NCBI GenBank assembly: GCA_019750135.1
Contig: JAIEOV010000016.1
Coordinates: forward strand, 401,132-465,131
From: Reyranella sp.
Lineage (GTDB): Bacteria > Pseudomonadota > Alphaproteobacteria > Reyranellales > Reyranellaceae
Length of the DNA: 64,000 nt
Reading direction: 5' to 3'
Shown: positions 1 through 10,085 of the stretch, piece after piece
Numbering within the stretch: the stretch's first letter is position 1
Layout of the letters: the number at the start of each line of letters is the position of its first letter
Translations under genes and position numbers: made by a program
The notes under the pieces: model-generated
The model's input: only the letters and a program-made list of their open reading frames with translations
Told to the model about the DNA's origin: nothing
The model's database searches: none

Positions 1-1244
1 ATCCATCGCGCCAGCGGCTGAACCGTTTCCGCCACATCACCCAGCTTGCCGACCATCGCGCGCGGGCGGTGACGACGCCCAACAACGACACGTTCTATTC
101 CTCGGCGTGGCTCGATCTCTCGGTCGATCCGATGTTCCTCACCGTGCCGCCGGTGGGCGATCTTTACTACAGCTACGCCTTCATGGACCTGTTCACCAAC
201 AACTTCGCCTATGTCAGCCATCGGCTGCACGGCGGAGAGCCACCGACGCACATGATCGTCGGCCCGGCTTGGACCGGCGATGCGTCGTCGGAAGTAAAGC
301 TGGTCCGGGCGCCGACCAATTCGGTGTGGCTGCTGGGACGCATCCTGGTCGACGGACCGGACGAGGTCGACCGCGTGCATATCCTGCAGGCGCGCGCACT
401 GCTCGAGACGCCCGACCAGCGCAACGAGCGGCGCATCGTGGAAACTCGGGACCTGATGTCCCAGCGCAGCGCAGCGCCGGTCGAGCCGGTGGCCGACTGG
501 CCCGCGCCCAATCCCACCGATCCGTTCGACCTGTTCGAAGCGACGATGCGCGCGCTGGGCGAGGGCCCGTTGCCGCAACGAGACCGTGCCGTGCTCGAAG
601 CCTTCGCCCCATTGAAGCTGAGCCCCGGCCGCAAGTTCGACGGGCGCGCCTTCAGCGAACCGGAGCGTCGCGCGATCCAGGCCGGCATCGAGCGGGGCCG
701 CGCGGAAATCCGCGCCGCCGGCGGCCGCTACGGCAGGACGATCGACGGCTGGACCTACGGCGAGCGCCATCTCGGCAATTTCGGCGAGGACTATCTCTAT
801 CGCGCGTTCGTGGCGCTCACCGGGCTGGCGGCGCTCGAACCTGCCGAGGCGGTCTATCTCGCCTGCAATACCGATTCCAACGGCCGTCCGCTGTCGGGCG
901 CCAATACCTACCGCCTCACCTTCCCAGCCGACAACCTGCCGCCGGCGCGCGCCTTCTGGTCGCTCGCCATGTACGAGGTGACGCCCGAAGGCCGTGCCTT
1001 CTTCATCGACAATCCGATCGGTCGCTATTCGATCGGCGATCGCACACCTGGCCTGCACAAATCAGCCGATGGTTCGCTCACGATCTACCTGCAGCGCGAG
1101 CGACCGGAAGGTGAGCGTGCGGCCAATTGGCTGCCCGCGCCCAGTGGGCCGATGCGCCTGGTGCTGCGGGCCTATGAGCCCGAGGAGTCGCTGATCCAGG
1201 GCCTCTATCGTGCACCCGGCGTGCAGCGCAACTCTCCGTCCTGA
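1..1244 (+). CDS. DUF1254/DUF1214 domain protein, 5' end outside window
   Basis: The reading frame is open from the left edge (first full codon at base 3), so the true start lies upstream. A GTG at 69 is internal: the conserved PNNDTFYSSAWLDLS block and the residues before it belong to the body of the DUF1254 domain. The first part matches DUF1254 (aromatic residues, MDLFTNNFAYV, then a PAWTG loop); the C-terminal third matches DUF1214 (FWSLAMYEVTPEGRAFFIDN, then YSIGDRTPGL). Proteins with this pair are common in soil proteobacteria, usually exported, with no settled biochemical role. Followed after 38 bases by a SOD-like gene. Family assignment is confident; function is unknown. Confidence 0.85.
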   Translation, partial: PSRQRLNRFRHITQLADHRARAVTTPNNDTFYSSAWLDLSVDPMFLTVPPVGDLYYSYAFMDLFTNNFAYVSHRLHGGEPPTHMIVGPAWTGDASSEVKLVRAPTNSVWLLGRILVDGPDEVDRVHILQARALLETPDQRNERRIVETRDLMSQRSAAPVEPVADWPAPNPTDPFDLFEATMRALGEGPLPQRDRAVLEAFAPLKLSPGRKFDGRAFSEPERRAIQAGIERGRAEIRAAGGRYGRTIDGWTYGERHLGNFGEDYLYRAFVALTGLAALEPAEAVYLACNTDSNGRPLSGANTYRLTFPADNLPPARAFWSLAMYEVTPEGRAFFIDNPIGRYSIGDRTPGLHKSADGSLTIYLQRERPEGERAANWLPAPSGPMRLVLRAYEPEESLIQGLYRAPGVQRNSPS

Positions 1245-1282
1245 GCGGCGTTAGGGTCCGAATAATCTTTTCGGAGACCGAC

Positions 1283-1981
1283 ATGCCCGAGATTTCTCGC
1301 CGCTCCCTGGCCGCGAGTGTCGGCCTGCTGGCTGGCGCTGCGGCCGTGCCGGCGGTGGCACAGCAGCTCCTCGCCGTCGCGAGCGCGCCCAAGTTCCGCG
1401 CCCAGCCTCTCACCTTCAACCCCGACAAGGTCAAGTGGCTGTCAGCCCAGGCAATCGCCGACCATCACGCGATCTATGCCGAGAGCGTCGGCCGGCTGAA
1501 TGCGATCACCGAGCAGCTGGCGCAGATGGATTTCGCCAAGGTCCAGCCGGCCGAGATCGGCGATCTCAAGCGCGAGCAGCAGGCCGTCTACAATTCTTCG
1601 CTGCTGCACGAGCTGTATTTCGAATGCATCGGCGACGCGCCGACGAGCCCGTCGGGCGTGTTCGCGCAGGCGATCAGCCGCGACTTCGCGAGCTTCGATC
1701 GCTGGAAGGCCGAGTTCGCCGCCATGGGCAAGGCGGTGACCGACGGCAAGGGCATGGTGATCCTGGCCTATACGCCGCGCGACAAGCGCTTGATCAATCA
1801 CCTTGCCGCCGATCACGCGACGGGACCGGTCGGGTGCGTGCCGCTGATCGTGATGGACATGTACGAGCATGCGTACAAGGCCGACTATGCCGGCGATCCG
1901 GCGAAGTATGTCGACAGCTTCGTCCAGATGGTCCGCTGGGTGACGCCCGAGCGGCTGTATCGGGAAGCGATCAGGGTGTGA
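1283..1981 (+). CDS. Exported Fe/Mn superoxide dismutase-like protein
   Basis: 232 residues with an N-terminal export signal carrying an Arg pair (SRRSLAASVG then a hydrophobic run ending AVAQQ), possibly Tat-dependent. The body follows the Fe/Mn superoxide dismutase fold. A first His sits in the IADHHAIY segment before GRLNAI, a second in LLHELYF, and Asp/His in MDMYEHAYKADY, so all four metal-ligand positions are present. The usual Trp of DVWEHAYY is Tyr. This places it with the divergent SOD-like proteins seen in chromate clusters (ChrC type); two paralogues lie at 22454 and 25712. GGAGA precedes the ATG. Expected to detoxify superoxide in the periplasm; activity is inferred, not shown. 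Confidence 0.85.
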   Translation: MPEISRRSLAASVGLLAGAAAVPAVAQQLLAVASAPKFRAQPLTFNPDKVKWLSAQAIADHHAIYAESVGRLNAITEQLAQMDFAKVQPAEIGDLKREQQAVYNSSLLHELYFECIGDAPTSPSGVFAQAISRDFASFDRWKAEFAAMGKAVTDGKGMVILAYTPRDKRLINHLAADHATGPVGCVPLIVMDMYEHAYKADYAGDPAKYVDSFVQMVRWVTPERLYREAIRV

Positions 1982-1990
1982 TCACGCACC

Positions 1991-2061
1991 CTGTCATCCC
2001 GAGCGTAGCGAGGGACCTTTAAGGCAACAGGAAAGGTCCCTCGCTACGCTCGGGATGACAG
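1991..2061. repeat. Perfect 30-bp inverted repeat, dispersed-repeat type
   Basis: Bases 1991-2020 and 2032-2061 are exact reverse complements, separated by an 11-base loop. The arm core (GTCATCCCGAGCGTAGCGAG) resembles short palindromic repeats scattered through many alphaproteobacterial and other genomes. It sits between convergent genes (SOD-like on +, metallopeptidase on -), so a transcript from either side would form the hairpin. It may act as a bidirectional terminator or mRNA stabiliser, though there is no clear T-tract. No second copy was noticed in this window. Confidence 0.85.
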
Positions 2062-2087
2062 CAACGCCGTCACGACGATCGTGCGAC

Positions 2088-2543
2088 TTAAGCCCCGGGC
2101 TGCGCCCGTCGGGATTCTTCCTCGGCCTTGGCTTCGATCGCTTCCATGTCGTCGTCGCTCAGGCCGAAGTGATGGCCGATCTCGTGGATCAGCACGTGGC
2201 GCACGATGTGCGGCAGGTCCTCGCCCGATTCGCACCAGTAGTCGAGGATCGGCCGACGATAGAGGAAGATGCGATCAATGTCGTTGGCGACGTGGCCCGC
2301 GCCACGTTCCATCATCGACACGCCTTGATAGAGGCCGAGCAGATCGAACGGCGTGTCGAGGTCCATTTCCTTCTCGACCTCGTCGGACGGGAAGTCGTCG
2401 ACCTGGATGCGCACATTGCCGACATGCCGCCGGAACTCCTCGGGAATCGTCGCCAGCGCCTCGGCGGCGATCGCCTCGAAGTCCTCCAAGGTGGGCGCCG
2501 TGCCGAAGCAGGGCATGCGCCGCGGATTGGTGAAGACCGGCAT
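2088..2543 (-). CDS. Zincin-like metallopeptidase family protein
   Basis: 151 residues beginning MPVFTNPRRMPCFG. This ATG at 2543 has GGGGGAT just upstream and is preferred to longer in-frame starts up to 2651, whose extra N-terminus looks like non-coding sequence. The diagnostic motif is HEIGHHFGLSDDDM near the C-terminus, an HExxH zinc site with a third ligand position in the GLSDDD segment. It matches the short cytosolic metallopeptidase family of COG3824 type, whose substrate is unknown. It stands alone, convergent to the SOD-like gene. Confidence 0.85.
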   Translation of the reverse strand: MPVFTNPRRMPCFGTAPTLEDFEAIAAEALATIPEEFRRHVGNVRIQVDDFPSDEVEKEMDLDTPFDLLGLYQGVSMMERGAGHVANDIDRIFLYRRPILDYWCESGEDLPHIVRHVLIHEIGHHFGLSDDDMEAIEAKAEEESRRAQPGA

Positions 2544-2679
2544 CAATCCCCCATATAGGACCACGGCGCGCCCGCCAAGGGGCGATGGTGGACGAATCTG
2601 TGACGAGTCGCCGGGCGGTTGGCGCGGGATTCGCATGGTCGCCTTCCCCATCGATCCGCTCTAAGCTTGGCCCCCAAGC

Positions 2680-3594
2680 ATGCTGCAGTTCCTCGTTCGC
2701 CGTCTAATCGTGGCGGTCCTCGTCGCCGCCACCGTCATGACGCTCGCCTTCATCCTGACGCGCCTGTCGGGCGATCTTGCGATCTCGATCGCCGGTCCCA
2801 ACGCCACGCAGGCCGACGTCGAGGCCGTGCGCAAGGCCTATGGCCTCGACCGCCCGCTCACCATGCAGTTCCTCGACTGGGTCGGCCGCGCCGTGACCGG
2901 CGACCTGGGTGAAAGCTACTTCTTCAAGACCAAGGTCTCCACGCTGATCGCCGAGCGCATGCCGATCACGGTCACGCTCGGCCTCACCGGCTTGGTGATT
3001 GCGCTGCTTGTTTCCCTGCCACTCGGCATCCTGGCGGCGGTGCGGGAGAACACCGCGCTCGACCGCATCGTCCAGATGGTGGCCCTGGTCGGCCAGGCGA
3101 TGCCCTCGTTCTGGCTTGGATTGATCCTGATGATCACGCTCGGCCTGCAGCTCGGCTGGCTGCCGATCTCGGGCACGGGATCGTGGGAGCACTACGTGAT
3201 GCCCGGCATCGTGCTCGCCTTCTCGGCCATCCCTGCGCTGACGCGCCTGACCCGCGCCGGCATGATCCAGGCGATGGGCTCGGACTACATCCGCACGGCG
3301 CGGGCCAAGGGCCTGTCGCGCGCCTCGATCCTGCTGAAGCATGCGTTGCGTAACGCCGCCATCCCGGTGGTGGCGATCGCCGCCGTCCAGCTCGGCTTCA
3401 TGCTGGGCGGCTCGATCGTGATCGAGCAGGTCTTCGCCCTGCACGGCGTTGGCTTCCTCGCCTGGGAATCGATCGGCAAGAACGACTTCCCCGTGGTGCA
3501 GGCAGTGGTGCTGGTGCTGGCGGTGATCTACGTCGCGCTCACCATGCTGGCCGACCTGATGAACGCCGTGCTGGATCCGAGGCTGCGCGGATGA
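2680..3594 (+). CDS. ABC importer permease, OppB/DppB type
   Basis: 304 residues. A first membrane helix (LIVAVLVAATVMTLAFILT) is followed by the periplasmic segment typical of OppB/DppB and then five more helices. The EAA coupling loop is visible (IRTARAKGLSRASILLKHALRNA). First gene of a run in which each next gene starts inside the stop of the one before (ATGA overlaps): permease, permease, ATPase, ATPase, then a monooxygenase. The complex would import a peptide, an opine or another small solute delivered by a periplasmic receptor. The substrate cannot be read from the permease. Confidence 0.93.
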   Translation: MLQFLVRRLIVAVLVAATVMTLAFILTRLSGDLAISIAGPNATQADVEAVRKAYGLDRPLTMQFLDWVGRAVTGDLGESYFFKTKVSTLIAERMPITVTLGLTGLVIALLVSLPLGILAAVRENTALDRIVQMVALVGQAMPSFWLGLILMITLGLQLGWLPISGTGSWEHYVMPGIVLAFSAIPALTRLTRAGMIQAMGSDYIRTARAKGLSRASILLKHALRNAAIPVVAIAAVQLGFMLGGSIVIEQVFALHGVGFLAWESIGKNDFPVVQAVVLVLAVIYVALTMLADLMNAVLDPRLRG

Positions 3595-4454
3595 GTGCGG
3601 TCTCGGTCATGGCCGGCCCCAAGCGCGGCTGGAAGAGCGTCAGCACCTGGATCGGCGCGGTCATCGTGGGCATCGCCATGATCTGCGCCGTCTTCGCCCC
3701 TCTGCTGGTGCCGCATGATCCCTTCACCCAGGACCTCAGCAAGCGTCTGCTGCCGCCGTTCTGGATGGCTGGCACCAACCCCGACTACATACTGGGCACC
3801 GACCAGCTCGGCCGCGACTATCTCTCGCGCCTGATCTGGGGCTGCCGCATCTCCATGCTGATCGGCGTTACGGTGACCGTCGTATCGGCCCTGATCGGCA
3901 TCACCATCGGCGTGCTCGGCGGCTTTCTCGGCGGCCGCGTCGACGATGCCGTGCTGTTCGCCATCACCACCCGGCTTTCCATCCCGGTCGTGCTGGTGGC
4001 GCTGGCCGTGGTCGGCCTGCTCGGCAGCTCGATGACCCTGCTGGTGCTGACGCTCGGCCTGCTTCTATGGGACCGCTTCGCCGTGGTGGCGCGCTCGACC
4101 ACCATGCAGGTCCGCAACCTCGACTTCGTCGCCGCTGCCTGGTGCGCCGGCTGCTCACGCTTCCGCATTCTGGCGGGCGAGGTGCTGCCCAACATCGCGA
4201 GCCATCTCGTCGTGGTGGCAACGCTCGAGATCGCGCTCGCCATCCTGCTCGAGGCCGCCCTCTCCTTCCTCGGGCTCGGCGTACCACCACCCTTGCCGTC
4301 GTGGGGCCTGATGATCGCCGAGGCCAAGGACTACATGTTCTTCAGCCCGTGGGTAATCGTGATCCCGGGCGTGGCGCTGTTCGTGCTGGTCATGGGCATC
4401 AACCTCTTGGGCGACGGCCTGCGCGACCTCTTTGGCGCGAGGACCGATCCATGA
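3591..4454 (+). CDS. ABC importer permease, OppC/DppC type
   Basis: 287 residues, second permease of the importer, overlapping the OppB-type gene by four bases. It has the OppC signature order: a short cytosolic tail, a first helix (WIGAVIVGIAMICAVFAPLL), the HDPFTQDLSKRLLPP segment, the GTDQLGRDYLSRLIWG motif, and an EAA loop around FVAAAWCAGCSRFRILAGEVLPN. The Cys-rich EAA loop is slightly unusual. It forms the translocation pore together with the 2680 product. Confidence 0.93.
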   Translation: MSAVSVMAGPKRGWKSVSTWIGAVIVGIAMICAVFAPLLVPHDPFTQDLSKRLLPPFWMAGTNPDYILGTDQLGRDYLSRLIWGCRISMLIGVTVTVVSALIGITIGVLGGFLGGRVDDAVLFAITTRLSIPVVLVALAVVGLLGSSMTLLVLTLGLLLWDRFAVVARSTTMQVRNLDFVAAAWCAGCSRFRILAGEVLPNIASHLVVVATLEIALAILLEAALSFLGLGVPPPLPSWGLMIAEAKDYMFFSPWVIVIPGVALFVLVMGINLLGDGLRDLFGARTDP

Positions 4455-5403
4455 GCGCGCTCCTCGAGGTCGAGCAGCTCGAAGTGAACTTCGGCGGCCG
4501 CGTGTCGGCGGTGCGCGGCGCCTCGGTCACGGTCGAGCGCGGCGAGACCCATTGCCTGGTGGGCGAATCGGGCTGCGGCAAGTCGGTGACCGCCCTTGCC
4601 GTCATGAACCTTCTGGCCCGCGGCGCCCGCCGCTCGGCCAGGCGGCTCGCCTTCGAGGGCCAGGACCTGACCGGCCTCAGCGACTCGGGCATGGCGCATC
4701 TGCGCGGCAACGCCATGGCCATGATCTTCCAGGAGCCGATGACCAGCCTCAATCCCGCCTACACGGTGGGCTCGCAGATGACAGAGGTGCTGCGCCGGCA
4801 CAAGAAGACGACACAGCGCGCCGCCACCGACCGCGCCGCCGACCTTCTGGCCCGCGTCGGCATCACGGCGCCGGGGCTCAGGCTCGGCCAGTTCCCGCAC
4901 CAGCTCTCGGGCGGCCTGCGCCAGCGCGTGATGATCGCGATGGCGCTTATGTGCGATCCCAAGCTCCTGATCGCCGACGAGCCGACCACGGCGCTCGACG
5001 TCACGGTGCAGGCACAGATCCTGCGCCTGCTGGCCGGCCTGCAGCGCGACCTCGGGCTCGGCATGCTGCTGATTACCCACGATCTCGGCATCGTCGCCCG
5101 CGTCGCCCATCGCGTGTCGGTGATGTATGCCGGCGAAGTGGTCGAGAGCGCGCCGACCGCCGAGCTGTTCGCCAACCCCAAGCATCCCTACACGCGCGGC
5201 CTGCTGCGCTGCGTGCCGGTGCCGGGCAAGATCAGGCGCGACGAGCCGCTGGGCTCGATCCCCGGCACGGTGCCGCGCATCGGCCCGGGCTTCGAAGGCT
5301 GCGCCTTCCGCGAACGCTGCGACTTCGCCGACGCGACCTGCGCCCACACCGTGCCGCGCCATGCCGCGAGCGCCGCCCATGACTTCCTGTGCCGGTTGCC
5401 GGC

Positions 5404-5407
<4 letters not shown>
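4451..5407 (+). CDS. ABC importer ATPase, OppD/DppD type
   Basis: 318 residues starting at the ATG that overlaps the permease stop. Walker A is GESGCGKS (about residue 38 on). The signature is LSGGLRQRVMIAMAL, slightly different from LSGGQ. Walker B is LLIADEPTTALD and the switch His is in LLITHDLG. The C-terminal extension holds the oligopeptide-transporter motif with spaced cysteines (GCAFRERCDFADATC), which in DppD/OppF-type proteins binds an Fe-S cluster. It powers the importer on the cytosolic face together with the next gene. Confidence 0.93.
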
Positions 5408-6332
<925 letters not shown>

Positions 6333-6348
<16 letters not shown>

Positions 6349-7463
6349 ACATCGCCATCATCGGCGCCGGCATGGGCGGGCTCGCCTCGGCCGCGGCGCT
6401 GCGCAAGGCCGGCCATGCGGTCGTCGTCTACGAGCAGGCGCATCAGTTCACGCGGCTCGGCGCCGGCATCCAGATCGGCTGCAACGCCATGCACGTGCTG
6501 CGCGGCCTCGGGCTCGAGCAGCATCTGCGCGCCGAAACCTTCTATCCGCGGTCGTGGAACAACCGCGACTGGCGCACCGGCGAGGTCCTGTTCGACATGC
6601 TGTTCGGCCAGCCGGCCGAGGACAAGTACGGCGCACCGTACCTGCTGGCCCATCGCGGCGATCTCCATGCCGCGCTGGCCAGCATCGTGCCGGACGAGCT
6701 GATCCATCGCGACCACGAGCTCGAAGGCCTCGACCAGACGCCCGATGGCGTGAGGGTCGCCTTCGCCAACGGCAATACCGTCACGGCCGATGCCGTGATC
6801 GCCTCCGACGGCGTGAACTCGGTGGCGCGCACCCTCCTGTTCGGCGAGGAGGAGCCGCATTTCACCGGCCGCATCGCCTATCGCACGGTCTATCCGGCGA
6901 CGCGCCTCAACGGTTTCGACATGGGCGACTGCACCAAGTGGTGGGGCGAGGACCGCCACATCGTGATGTATCCGGTGAAACCCGACCGCAGCGAGGTCTA
7001 CTTCGTCACCAGCCAGCCCGAGCCCGGGTTCAACCTTGAATCCTGGTCGACCAAGGGCGACGTCGACGTTCTGCGCGCGGCGTTCGAGGGATTTCATCCC
7101 GACGTGCAGCGCGTGCTGGCGGCCTGCCCCGACGTGCACAAGCGGCCGCTGGTCGATCGCAATCCGCTGGAGCACTGGGTCGAGGGCAACGTCGCGCTGC
7201 TGGGCGACGCCTGCCATCCCATGACGCCCTACATGGCGCAGGGGGCGGCGATGGCGATCGAGGATGCCGCGATCCTGTCGCGCTGCCTGGAAGGCGTCGA
7301 GCGCGACGGCGTCGCCGCTGCGCTGAAGCGCTACGAAGGAAACCGCAAGCCCCGGACCGCGAAGATGCAGCTCACCTCGCGGACCAACAGCTGGGGCAAG
7401 GGCGTCACCGACACCGACTGGGTGTACGGCTACAACGCCTGGACCGCCCCTCTCGTCGCCTGA
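6333..7463 (+). CDS. FAD-dependent monooxygenase (salicylate / 6-hydroxynicotinate hydroxylase-like)
   Basis: 376 residues. The start ATG at 6333 lies inside the 3' end of the ATPase gene; no other start gives a proper N-terminus. It opens with the FAD-binding Rossmann motif IAIIGAGMGGLASAAALRKAG. The DG motif is about ADAVIASDGVNSVAR, and the second FAD motif is VALLGDACHPMTPYMAQGA. This is the class A aromatic hydroxylase layout (NAD(P)H, O2). Translational coupling to the importer suggests that the imported solute, or a product of it, is an aromatic or N-heterocyclic compound oxidised here. It abuts the receptor gene on the other strand with no gap: TGA 7461-7463, opposing TAG 7464-7466. 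Confidence 0.9.
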
Positions 7464-8990
7464 CTACTTCCACTTCGCCAGATAGAAGCGCGGCAGCTCG
7501 TCGGGGAAGGTCTTGAACTCGAGCTGCTTGGAAAAGGCGTAGGTGTTCACGTAGGTGAACAGCGGCAGCCAGTACGCCTTCTCCGTCATCAGCTTGATGG
7601 CGGCCGAATAGGCCTTCTTGCGCGCGTCCGGGTCGGAGGTGGCGCCGCCGTCGGCGACCAGCTTCTCGAGTTCGGGATCGCGGCTGTAATTGTCGTTGGC
7701 GTCCTTGCCGTACATCACCGGGAAGACCGCCGAGACATCGTTGATCGAGTAGCTGCCCCAGCTGCCATGATAGAGCGGCGCCTCGCCCTTCCATGCCTTC
7801 TGGATCGCGGGCGCCACCTGCAGCTGGGTGATCCTGGGGCGGATGCCCACGGCCTGGAGGTAGTTCTGGATCGCCGCCGTCCACGACGTCGGCTGGACGT
7901 AGGTCACGAGCTCGATCTCGAAGCCATTGGGGAAGCCCGCCTCGGCGAGCAGTGCCTTGGCCTTGGCCGGATCGTAGGGATACTTCACCGCGGCGTCGGC
8001 GTCGCAGCCGAACTGGCTCGGGAAGCAGGGCGCGATCGGCACTCGGCTGCCGCCCTGCACCAGCTTGTCGGCTATGTCCTGGCGGTTGATGGCGTGCCAG
8101 ATCGCCTGGCGCACCTTCTGGTTGGTGAGCGGGTTGCCGGCCCCCGAGCGCCCGGCGGCGTCGATCGACAGGTAGCCGATGCGCATGGATTCCTGCCGCA
8201 CCGCCTGCAAGTGAGGCATCTTGTTCACGTCATTGGCCTGATCAGGATTGATGTTCCAGATCCAGTCGGCACGCTGGGCCAGGAGCTCGGTCATGCTGGT
8301 GGCGATATCGGGCACGAAGCGCACATGCAGGGTCTTGATCGAAGGCTTGCCCTTGGGCGAGCCCGCCCAGTAGTCGTCGAAGCGCTCGAAGACCACTTCC
8401 TTGCCCTGCTCGTTCTTGACGATCTTGTAGGGGCCGGCGCCGATCGGCTTCTTGGCGAACTCCTCAGGTCCGACCTTCTCGCGATAGGCCTTGGGATGGA
8501 TCGGCGTCACCATGGCGAGGTATTCCAGCGCTGCCGGCGTCGGCCTCTTCATCTTGATGCGCACGGTCCAGTCGCCGGTCTTCTCGGCCTTGTCGATCCA
8601 GGCGTAGTTCGACGGCGTCGCGACCTTGCTCTCGGGATTGGCCGCCATGTTGATGGTGTAGACCACGTCGTCGGCCGAGAGCGTGCTGCCGTCGTGGAAC
8701 TTCACGCCCTGGCGGATGGTGAGGTCGAGGGAGTTGTCCTCGGCGAACTTCCAGTCGGTGGCGAGGGCCGGCTTGATCTCGAACGTCGCGGGGTCGCGAT
8801 GCACCAGCATGTCCCACGCCTGGTGGGCCAGGATCAGGCCGGTGCGCTGGCTGTTGAAGTACATGTCGACATTGGGCACCGCATCGGTGAACTGGATGCG
8901 CAGCGTATCGGCGCCCTTCTGGGCAAAGGCCGGCGGCGCCAGCGCAAACGCAGCGGCGGCGACAAAGGCAGTACGTCGTAGCAATTTCAC
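7464..8990 (-). CDS. ABC importer periplasmic receptor, family 5 (OppA/DppA type)
   Basis: 508 residues. I chose the GTG at 8990: it has AGGAGGG seven bases upstream and gives a clean signal peptide (VKLLRRTAFVAAAAFALAPPAFAQ). A longer open frame upstream has no signal sequence. The body shows the family 5 binding-protein hallmarks: the TIRQGVKFHDGSTLSADDVVYT motif in the first lobe, and a C-terminal lobe with NDNYSRDPELEKLV. Although on the opposite strand, it is the obvious partner of the 2680-6348 transporter and shares no space with the monooxygenase. The ligand is unknown. Confidence 0.93.
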   Translation of the reverse strand: MKLLRRTAFVAAAAFALAPPAFAQKGADTLRIQFTDAVPNVDMYFNSQRTGLILAHQAWDMLVHRDPATFEIKPALATDWKFAEDNSLDLTIRQGVKFHDGSTLSADDVVYTINMAANPESKVATPSNYAWIDKAEKTGDWTVRIKMKRPTPAALEYLAMVTPIHPKAYREKVGPEEFAKKPIGAGPYKIVKNEQGKEVVFERFDDYWAGSPKGKPSIKTLHVRFVPDIATSMTELLAQRADWIWNINPDQANDVNKMPHLQAVRQESMRIGYLSIDAAGRSGAGNPLTNQKVRQAIWHAINRQDIADKLVQGGSRVPIAPCFPSQFGCDADAAVKYPYDPAKAKALLAEAGFPNGFEIELVTYVQPTSWTAAIQNYLQAVGIRPRITQLQVAPAIQKAWKGEAPLYHGSWGSYSINDVSAVFPVMYGKDANDNYSRDPELEKLVADGGATSDPDARKKAYSAAIKLMTEKAYWLPLFTYVNTYAFSKQLEFKTFPDELPRFYLAKWK

Positions 8991-9072
8991 GGAAGCCCTC
9001 CTGAAGCAGGTGGGGAGCCTAGGCCCCCGCCTGCGAATGAGGCAAGCTCCGCGCCACATCAGGAGGTGACCC

Positions 9073-9360
9073 ATGACGACCAAGCTGACCGGCGGCGCCC
9101 GCACCCAGGCGCTCGCCGCCCTGCCGAGATGGCAGGAAGTTCCGGGCCGCGATGCCATCAAGCGCAGCCTGAAGTTCGCGGATTTCAGCGAGGCCTGGGG
9201 GTTCATGGCCCGGGTGGCGCTGGCCGCCGAGAAGGCCGACCACCATCCGGAATGGTCCAACGTCTACAGCAATGTCGAGATCGTGCTGTCGACGCACGAT
9301 GCCGGCGGATTGAGCGAGAAAGACGTCGCCCTGGCGAGGTTCATCGACTCCTTGGCATAA
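9073..9360 (+). CDS. phhB: 4a-hydroxytetrahydrobiopterin dehydratase (pterin carbinolamine dehydratase)
   Basis: 95 residues, the normal length of this family, with a strong AGGAGGTGA site before the ATG. The conserved core [20 protein letters not shown] holds the paired His and the following Pro/Trp of the active site, and a further His follows in STHDAGGLS. The enzyme dehydrates the 4a-carbinolamine formed by pterin-dependent hydroxylases, regenerating the cofactor, and also occurs in bacteria without such hydroxylases. It stands alone, divergent from the receptor gene 82 bases away. No phenylalanine hydroxylase is visible nearby. Confidence 0.92.
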   Translation: MTTKLTGGARTQALAALPRWQEVPGRDAIKRSLKFADFSEAWGFMARVALAAEKADHHPEWSNVYSNVEIVLSTHDAGGLSEKDVALARFIDSLA

Positions 9361-9381
9361 GGCGCCGTCGATCCTCTACAT

Positions 9382-9939
9382 CTAGTCGGCTGACACGGAA
9401 CCGCTGGAGTCGACGGTCAGCATCACCGTCGTCTTGCCGCGCAGTGCCGAGGCATGCCAGGCGCCGTTGGCGCCCTTGCGCAGTACCTTCACGCCCTTGT
9501 AGCCGTCCGCCTCGATGGCGGCGCGCGCGGCGCTCTCGCCGGAGCCATCGGTCGCGGCGGGATCGCTCGACGTTTCGGCCGGCTTGTCCGTCGCCTTGGC
9601 GTCGGTCGCCTTGTCGGCGGCGGGCGGCAGATTGACCGGCGGCCGCGGCTTCATCTTGAAGGGCACCGGCGCCTGGTTCGCCTCGACCATGGATTTCGTG
9701 GTCTGTGACGACGCAACCTTGGCCGGAGCCGTCGGCGCAAGCTGGGCCGTAACGGTCTTCTCGGTGCTGCTGCTGGTGGTGATGACCGGCGGCGGTTCGG
9801 TCACCGCCTGGGCCTGGGGCCTCGGGCTGGCCACACCTTGGGTCGGGGCCGCCCCTGGGGGCGCCGACGTCAGCAGATTGGCGCTGGCGACGCCAGCCGC
9901 CGTCATCATCACAGTCGCCAGGAGAATGCCGCGTTTCAT
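9382..9939 (-). CDS. Hypothetical exported Ala/Pro/Thr-rich protein
   Basis: 185 residues from the ATG at 9939, which gives a signal peptide (MKRGILLATVMMTAAGVASA). The mature part is low complexity: Pro/Ala/Thr/Ser-rich stretches with PPGAAPTQGVASPRPQ and EPPPVITTSSSTEKTV. It ends in a short folded-looking block (KVLRKGANGAWHASALRGKTTVMLTVDSSGSVSAD without its middle would be the core) that resembles the small beta domain of PepSY-like or peptidase-inhibitor-like secreted proteins, though this is not firm. No family recognised. Convergent with phhB. Confidence 0.7.
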   Translation of the reverse strand: MKRGILLATVMMTAAGVASANLLTSAPPGAAPTQGVASPRPQAQAVTEPPPVITTSSSTEKTVTAQLAPTAPAKVASSQTTKSMVEANQAPVPFKMKPRPPVNLPPAADKATDAKATDKPAETSSDPAATDGSGESAARAAIEADGYKGVKVLRKGANGAWHASALRGKTTVMLTVDSSGSVSAD

Positions 9940-10085
9940 CTGTCGCCCAGAATTCTGCGTCACCAATAATCCAAGAACGACACCAGCTCTGTAGCGTTGC
10001 GCACAGACGTGGCGCAAAGGCGGCAGTTCGGCCCGAATCTGTCGAATCCGACCAATAGTGACCTCCGCGCCACACCCAGGCTCAG

